From assembly GCA_025938935.1 (NCBI GenBank), contig JAPCWB010000001.1, positions 2,108,001 through 2,172,000 of the forward strand: a stretch of DNA of 64,000 nucleotides. Reading direction: 5' to 3'. The DNA comes from Novosphingobium sp. MW5 (GTDB lineage Bacteria; Pseudomonadota; Alphaproteobacteria; Sphingomonadales; Sphingomonadaceae). The notes below the pieces were generated by a model. It was not told where the DNA came from, did no database searches, and saw only the letters and a program-made list of their open reading frames with translations. This document shows positions 60,345 to 64,000 of this stretch, one piece after another (position 1 is the first letter of the stretch; every line of letters begins with the position of its first letter). Position numbers and translations under genes: made by a program.

Positions 60345-63056
60345 ATGCGTTCTATTCGTGGACTCGCCTTTGCGAGCGTTAGCCTTCTGTCGCTGTCCGC
60401 TCCTGCCTTTGCGCAGGATGCCGATGCGGACAAGGAAGGCGATGATCCGATCGTCGTCACCGGCACCCTGATCCGCGGCACCGAAGCCACCGGTTCGCAG
60501 ACACTTTCGGTCGATCCGGCCGCCATCAAGCAGATTGCCGCGACCTCGACCAATGAACTGCTGGCGTCGATACCGCAGCTCGGCAACTTCAATACGCGAC
60601 CTGAGGGCGATCCGCGCGGTCTGACCGCCGTCTCGACGATCGTGCGCCCGAACCTGCGCGATTTCCCTTCGACCAATTCGACGTCGGGGGCGCTTACCCT
60701 GATCCTCATGGACGGCCTGCGCATCACGCCGGTTGGATCGAACGCGTCGTCGCCTGATCCGGACATCATCCCCGCCAATATCCTGGCCGGCCTTGATATC
60801 GTTACCGATGGCGGTTCTTCGCTCTATGGTGCTGACGCCGTTTCGGGCGTGATGAACTTCCGCACACTGCGCAAGTTCGAAGGCGTCAAGGTAGATGGCA
60901 ACTACGGTTTTGGCGACACGATCCGCGGCTTCAAGACCTGGGACGCATCGCTGATGGTGGGCCATAGCTGGTCGACGGGTAATGCCTATGTCTCGGTCAG
61001 CCGCGCAGAGCGCGATTCGATCATTGGCAGCGAGACCAAGTGGTGGAACGGCATCCAGTACACCCCGGCGATGGTCGCACGCACGGTCAGCACCCAGTGC
61101 AATGCGCCGCAGTCCACCGTTACAAACTGGTTCCGTTTCGGCACCTCGGCTACTTCGTTCACCAATAACCCCGCCGCTCCTGGCGCTGGCGCAGCCGCTC
61201 TGGGAACCGGATGCGACCAGACCGTGTCGCAGACCTACCTTCCCGGCCTGAAGCGGACCAACGTCTATGCCGCGCTGACCAACGAATTCTCGGATTCAGT
61301 TGACCTTCGCGTCACCGGTTACTGGATGAAGCGCGACATCACCCTTCCCCAGTACCCGCTGGGTTACACCTCGGCTGGCAGCGGCATTACGACCGCCGCC
61401 CAATTGACCGCTGCCTATCCCGCAGCGCTGCTCATCTCGCCGGGCCAGCTGTTTGCAGTGCCGGAAGGCACGGGTTTTGCGCTTGGCCCCAATGCAAACT
61501 ACGTAAACACGCCGCAGACGGTCGGGATTGAAACCTGGGGCATCACCCCGGAAGTGACCGTGAAGCTCAGTGGTGACTGGGCAGTGCGTGTCAGCTCGCA
61601 CTATGGCCGTTCGAACAACTTCATGAACGTGCCGCAGCTCAACACCACCAAGATGGCAACCTACATTACCGGTGGGCAGATCGTTCCGACCAACATCGCG
61701 GCAGCAAGCTCCACGGTGATCGCCGATGTCACGAATTTCGTGAACCGTCAGGAAACCAAGCATGAGATGCTGATGTTCCGCGCGGTTGCCGACGGTTCGC
61801 TGTTCGAGCTGCCGGGCGGCAATGCCAAGCTCGCTATCGGTGCGGAATATGATCGCAACAAGGACGGAACCCGCATCAAGCAGGACGTTGTTGGTGCCAT
61901 CAATGCGCTTCCCTTCAACTCGGCAGTTAGCACCGTCTATTCGGTGTTCGGCGAACTGCATCTGCCGGTTGCCAGCTTTGCTGATGTGTCGGGATCGGTC
62001 CGCTACGATCACTACAACACCTTTGGCGGCACCACGAATCCTAACATCGGCCTGACGCTGAAGCCCGCATCGTGGCTGAAGGTCTTCGGCCACTGGGGTA
62101 CGTCGTACAATGCGCCGACGGCATTCGACAAGTTGGGCATCGGCCTTGGCCGTGCCGGGGTGAACTACAGCACCACGGTCCGTCCCAACGTCGCAACGGG
62201 CAAGTCCGACAACGGCCAAGGCACCTATTTCATCGTGCTCACGGGTGCGTCGCCGGCAGGTCTCAAGCCGCAGACGTCCAAGGCCTGGGCCGTCGGCTTT
62301 GAAGCCACGCCGTTCGAAGGGATCAATTTCGGCGCGAATTTCTATTCGATCGATCTCAAGAACGCTCTGGGCAGCGTCAATCCTGCCAACAACGCGACCT
62401 ACCAGACCAATCCGTCGGCCTACATCTACAACAACGAACTGACGGCTAACGGAAATGCTCTGTTCAACACGATCCTCGGGCAGCTGGCCAACGGGCCATC
62501 GATTCTGACGCAGGTTGGCAGCGCGGCAAACGTTGCCATCCTGGTCGATACGCGCATTTCCAACATCAACAGCGCCAAGGTCGAAGGCGTGGACATGCAC
62601 CTGAACTATGAAACCGATGTTCCTTTCGGCAGGCTCTCGTTCACGAACACGGCGATCCTGCGCACAAAGGCCATCCAGACCAACAGCGGTGCTACCACCA
62701 ACGAGCTGGGCCATGGCCAGCCCCGCTTTACCTGGGTGTCGGGCTTCGGCATCCGTTCGGGTGGGTTCTCGTCGAAGATCACCTTGAACTACTCGGGCGT
62801 GTACCGCGATAACAACACCAGCGTTGGCGGGGTCGAGGAACCGATCAATCCGTTTGTCATCACCAACCTCGCGCTAGGCTATGACTTCGCTGAATCGGAT
62901 TCGGTCCTCAAGGGCCTGTCCCTGCGCGCGAATGTTGACAACCTGTTCGGCGTCGAACCGCAGCGGATTAAGCGCGGTATCGGCAGCAACGGCCTGTCCT
63001 ATGTCAACTGGACACTGGGCCGGGTGTTCAAGCTGGGCGCCACGTTCAAGTACTGA
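60345..63056 (+). CDS. TonB-dependent outer-membrane receptor (second)
   Basis: A 903-residue receptor of a different branch. Signal peptide MRSIRGLAFASVSLLSLSAPAFAQ, TonB-box-like DDPIVVTGTLIRG, plug with ATSTNELLASIPQLGNF and LILMDGLRITPVG, and GGSSLYGADAVSGVMNFRTLRKFEGVKVDGNYG. The barrel includes KWWNGIQYTPAMVARTVSTQCNAPQ and ends in YVNWTLGRVFKLGATFKY, with a C-terminal aromatic residue typical of outer-membrane insertion. The RGTEATG box matches the oar-like/TBDR group common in Sphingomonadaceae. ATG 60345 follows GGGAGGGAA. It lies behind its own leader and ends in a terminator at 63083. Confidence 0.93.
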   Translation: MRSIRGLAFASVSLLSLSAPAFAQDADADKEGDDPIVVTGTLIRGTEATGSQTLSVDPAAIKQIAATSTNELLASIPQLGNFNTRPEGDPRGLTAVSTIVRPNLRDFPSTNSTSGALTLILMDGLRITPVGSNASSPDPDIIPANILAGLDIVTDGGSSLYGADAVSGVMNFRTLRKFEGVKVDGNYGFGDTIRGFKTWDASLMVGHSWSTGNAYVSVSRAERDSIIGSETKWWNGIQYTPAMVARTVSTQCNAPQSTVTNWFRFGTSATSFTNNPAAPGAGAAALGTGCDQTVSQTYLPGLKRTNVYAALTNEFSDSVDLRVTGYWMKRDITLPQYPLGYTSAGSGITTAAQLTAAYPAALLISPGQLFAVPEGTGFALGPNANYVNTPQTVGIETWGITPEVTVKLSGDWAVRVSSHYGRSNNFMNVPQLNTTKMATYITGGQIVPTNIAAASSTVIADVTNFVNRQETKHEMLMFRAVADGSLFELPGGNAKLAIGAEYDRNKDGTRIKQDVVGAINALPFNSAVSTVYSVFGELHLPVASFADVSGSVRYDHYNTFGGTTNPNIGLTLKPASWLKVFGHWGTSYNAPTAFDKLGIGLGRAGVNYSTTVRPNVATGKSDNGQGTYFIVLTGASPAGLKPQTSKAWAVGFEATPFEGINFGANFYSIDLKNALGSVNPANNATYQTNPSAYIYNNELTANGNALFNTILGQLANGPSILTQVGSAANVAILVDTRISNINSAKVEGVDMHLNYETDVPFGRLSFTNTAILRTKAIQTNSGATTNELGHGQPRFTWVSGFGIRSGGFSSKITLNYSGVYRDNNTSVGGVEEPINPFVITNLALGYDFAESDSVLKGLSLRANVDNLFGVEPQRIKRGIGSNGLSYVNWTLGRVFKLGATFKY

Positions 63057-63082
63057 TCCTTCTCCAGGGATCGGCATGCAAG

Positions 63083-63116
63083 GCGGCCGGGGGGAAACCT
63101 CCGGCCGCTTTCGTTT
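63083..63116 (+). terminator. Terminator of the second TonB receptor gene
   Basis: An 11-base-pair stem (GCGGCCGG core with CCGGCCGC at 63101-63108 plus three inner pairs), a GAAA loop and TTTCGTTT downstream. It is 26 bases after the receptor stop. Confidence 0.82.
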
Positions 63117-63204
63117 GACCAGTCCCATCCGTTTGATTTGCATCATCGCGCGGCTTGCGGCACTGGTTAGTCAACAGTGCTGTTGATCAGTCTTGAGGAT
63201 GATG

Positions 63205-63876
63205 ATGCCGGGGCAGGTAGTGAAGATGACACGGCGACCGCGCGATCCGGTGGCGACGCGTGAGGCGATCCTTGAGGCGGCGGCTAGCCGGCTTGCCCAT
63301 GCCGGGCCGGAAGGGGTCAGCCTGTCCGAGGTGGCCCATGCCGCCGGGGTCAATCGCGGTACGGCCTACCAGCATTTCGAAACCCGTGAGAACCTGATTG
63401 CGGCGACGGTGCAGTGGGTTTCCGACAAGCTTTTCCGCGCCGTATTCGGTGATCCCGAAACGATCGGCGAGCGGCAAGTGGAGGAGGTCGATCCCTCCGA
63501 CCTTACGGACCGCCTCGCCAGTTTCGCCATGGCCAACCCGGAACTGTGCCGCGTCTGGCTGCTGCAGGTGCTGGCATCGCCGGATCCTTCCGCCGATCCG
63601 TTCTGGCGCGAATATGTCGGCTCGATGGGCCGCTTTGCCGATACCGATCTGGCGCAGCAGGGGATCGACGTTGAGGTTCTGTCGGTGATCGTGCTCTCCG
63701 GCTCGGTCATGTGGCCGGTCTGGGCCAGTGCCCACGCGCAGGACGGGGCGGAGCGCGGAGACCTCGCCCGGCGCTTCGCGCGCGAGTGCCTGCGCCTGTC
63801 GATGTACGGATCGATGCAGTCCGCGCGCTTCCCGCAGATTGCCGAACGGCTCACTGCGGCATCGCCTGAACGATAG
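63205..63876 (+). CDS. TetR-family regulator
   Basis: A 223-residue TetR protein with DNA-binding segment TREAILEAAASRLAHAGPEGVSLSEVAHAAGVNRGTAYQHFETRENLIAAT. Start candidates are ATGs at 63199, 63202, 63205 and 63226; 63205 is used because GAGG lies six bases before it. The C-terminal part has no recognised ligand-binding signature. It follows the receptor genes and is followed by a gene starting at 63980, either of which it may regulate. Confidence 0.87.
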   Translation: MPGQVVKMTRRPRDPVATREAILEAAASRLAHAGPEGVSLSEVAHAAGVNRGTAYQHFETRENLIAATVQWVSDKLFRAVFGDPETIGERQVEEVDPSDLTDRLASFAMANPELCRVWLLQVLASPDPSADPFWREYVGSMGRFADTDLAQQGIDVEVLSVIVLSGSVMWPVWASAHAQDGAERGDLARRFARECLRLSMYGSMQSARFPQIAERLTAASPER

Positions 63877-63979
63877 CATGGCCTGCGCCATTGCCAGCGG
63901 CGCGACAAAGCCGTTTTGAGAAGCCCGAGACATTCAATCGAAACGCCGCGTGCAGCGGTGCAAGCAAGGACCAGACCCA

Positions 63980-64000
63980 TGTTTTCCGCGATCGTGATCG
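63980..64000 (+). CDS. Start of a gene cut by the window end
   Basis: ATG at 63980 opens MFSAIVI and has AAGGA ten bases upstream. The N-terminus resembles that of YhdH/AcuI-type quinone oxidoreductases (MFxAIVIE), but seven residues are too few to identify it. Confidence 0.4.

Overview
The window is a high-GC bacterial chromosome segment. It most resembles a Novosphingobium-like sphingomonad (Alphaproteobacteria). The support is a pair of large TonB-dependent receptors, the roughly 531-residue type of isocitrate lyase next to an ScfR/RamB-like regulator, a carboxyspermidine-type polyamine route, a fused cysNC, and many short-chain dehydrogenases, SnoaL-like proteins and Fe(II)/2-oxoglutarate dioxygenases. 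I place it by recognition of protein families only; no database search was run. No rRNA, tRNA, CRISPR array, transposase or integrase was seen.

Region 1 (1-19.9 kb) is mostly core metabolism on the + strand: the C-terminus of ETF-ubiquinone oxidoreductase, ispE, an N-formylglutamate amidohydrolase-like gene, ilvD, a small lipoprotein, nnr and an RlmD-like 23S rRNA methyltransferase. Two MAPEG proteins and a threonine/serine dehydratase follow on the - strand. Next comes a polyamine block: carboxyspermidine dehydrogenase, an AT-richer unknown gene, carboxyspermidine decarboxylase, the LemA/DUF3137 pair, and an ornithine/lysine decarboxylase behind a strongly structured leader. An SDR, the ScfR-like regulator and aceA with a 52-residue follower close the region.

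Region 2 (20-29.5 kb) holds a TetR-controlled dioxygenase, a four-gene organoarsenical operon (arsR-arsI-arsC-aquaporin), small conserved proteins, an amidohydrolase, a dioxygenase/hydrolase/SnoaL operon and a dienelactone hydrolase. Region 3 (29.4-43.4 kb) is almost wholly - strand. It carries sodC, a Rieske oxygenase/SDR/sulfotransferase/SnoaL operon with a MarR gene and a candidate operator, a tightly overlapping exported redox operon (PF03640-like repeats, unknown, DUF1592, DUF1552, VOC, HiPIP), and an SDR/LLM oxidoreductase/MFS operon.

Region 4 (43.4-52.8 kb) contains cofD (coenzyme F420), a 3-hydroxyisobutyrate-dehydrogenase/SnoaL fusion, a VOC protein, a second sulfotransferase, an AraC regulator, an SDR/alcohol dehydrogenase/metallo-beta-lactamase operon and a LuxR-type regulator. 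Region 5 (52.8-64 kb) has sulfate activation (cysD, cysNC, DUF2061, cysQ, SDR), two TonB-dependent receptors and a TetR gene. Regions 2-4 read as an accessory catabolic island for uptake and oxidation of carboxylated or aromatic compounds. Sulfate activation next door could supply PAPS to the two sulfotransferases.

Seven genes (ilvD, nnr, carboxyspermidine dehydrogenase, lemA, one dioxygenase, DUF1592 and its upstream neighbour) each need exactly one single-base indel to restore a family-length protein. Three sites rebuild to CCAGG once an extra T is removed, and a fourth rebuilds to GATTCG. I treat these as probable sequence errors and annotate the repaired genes.
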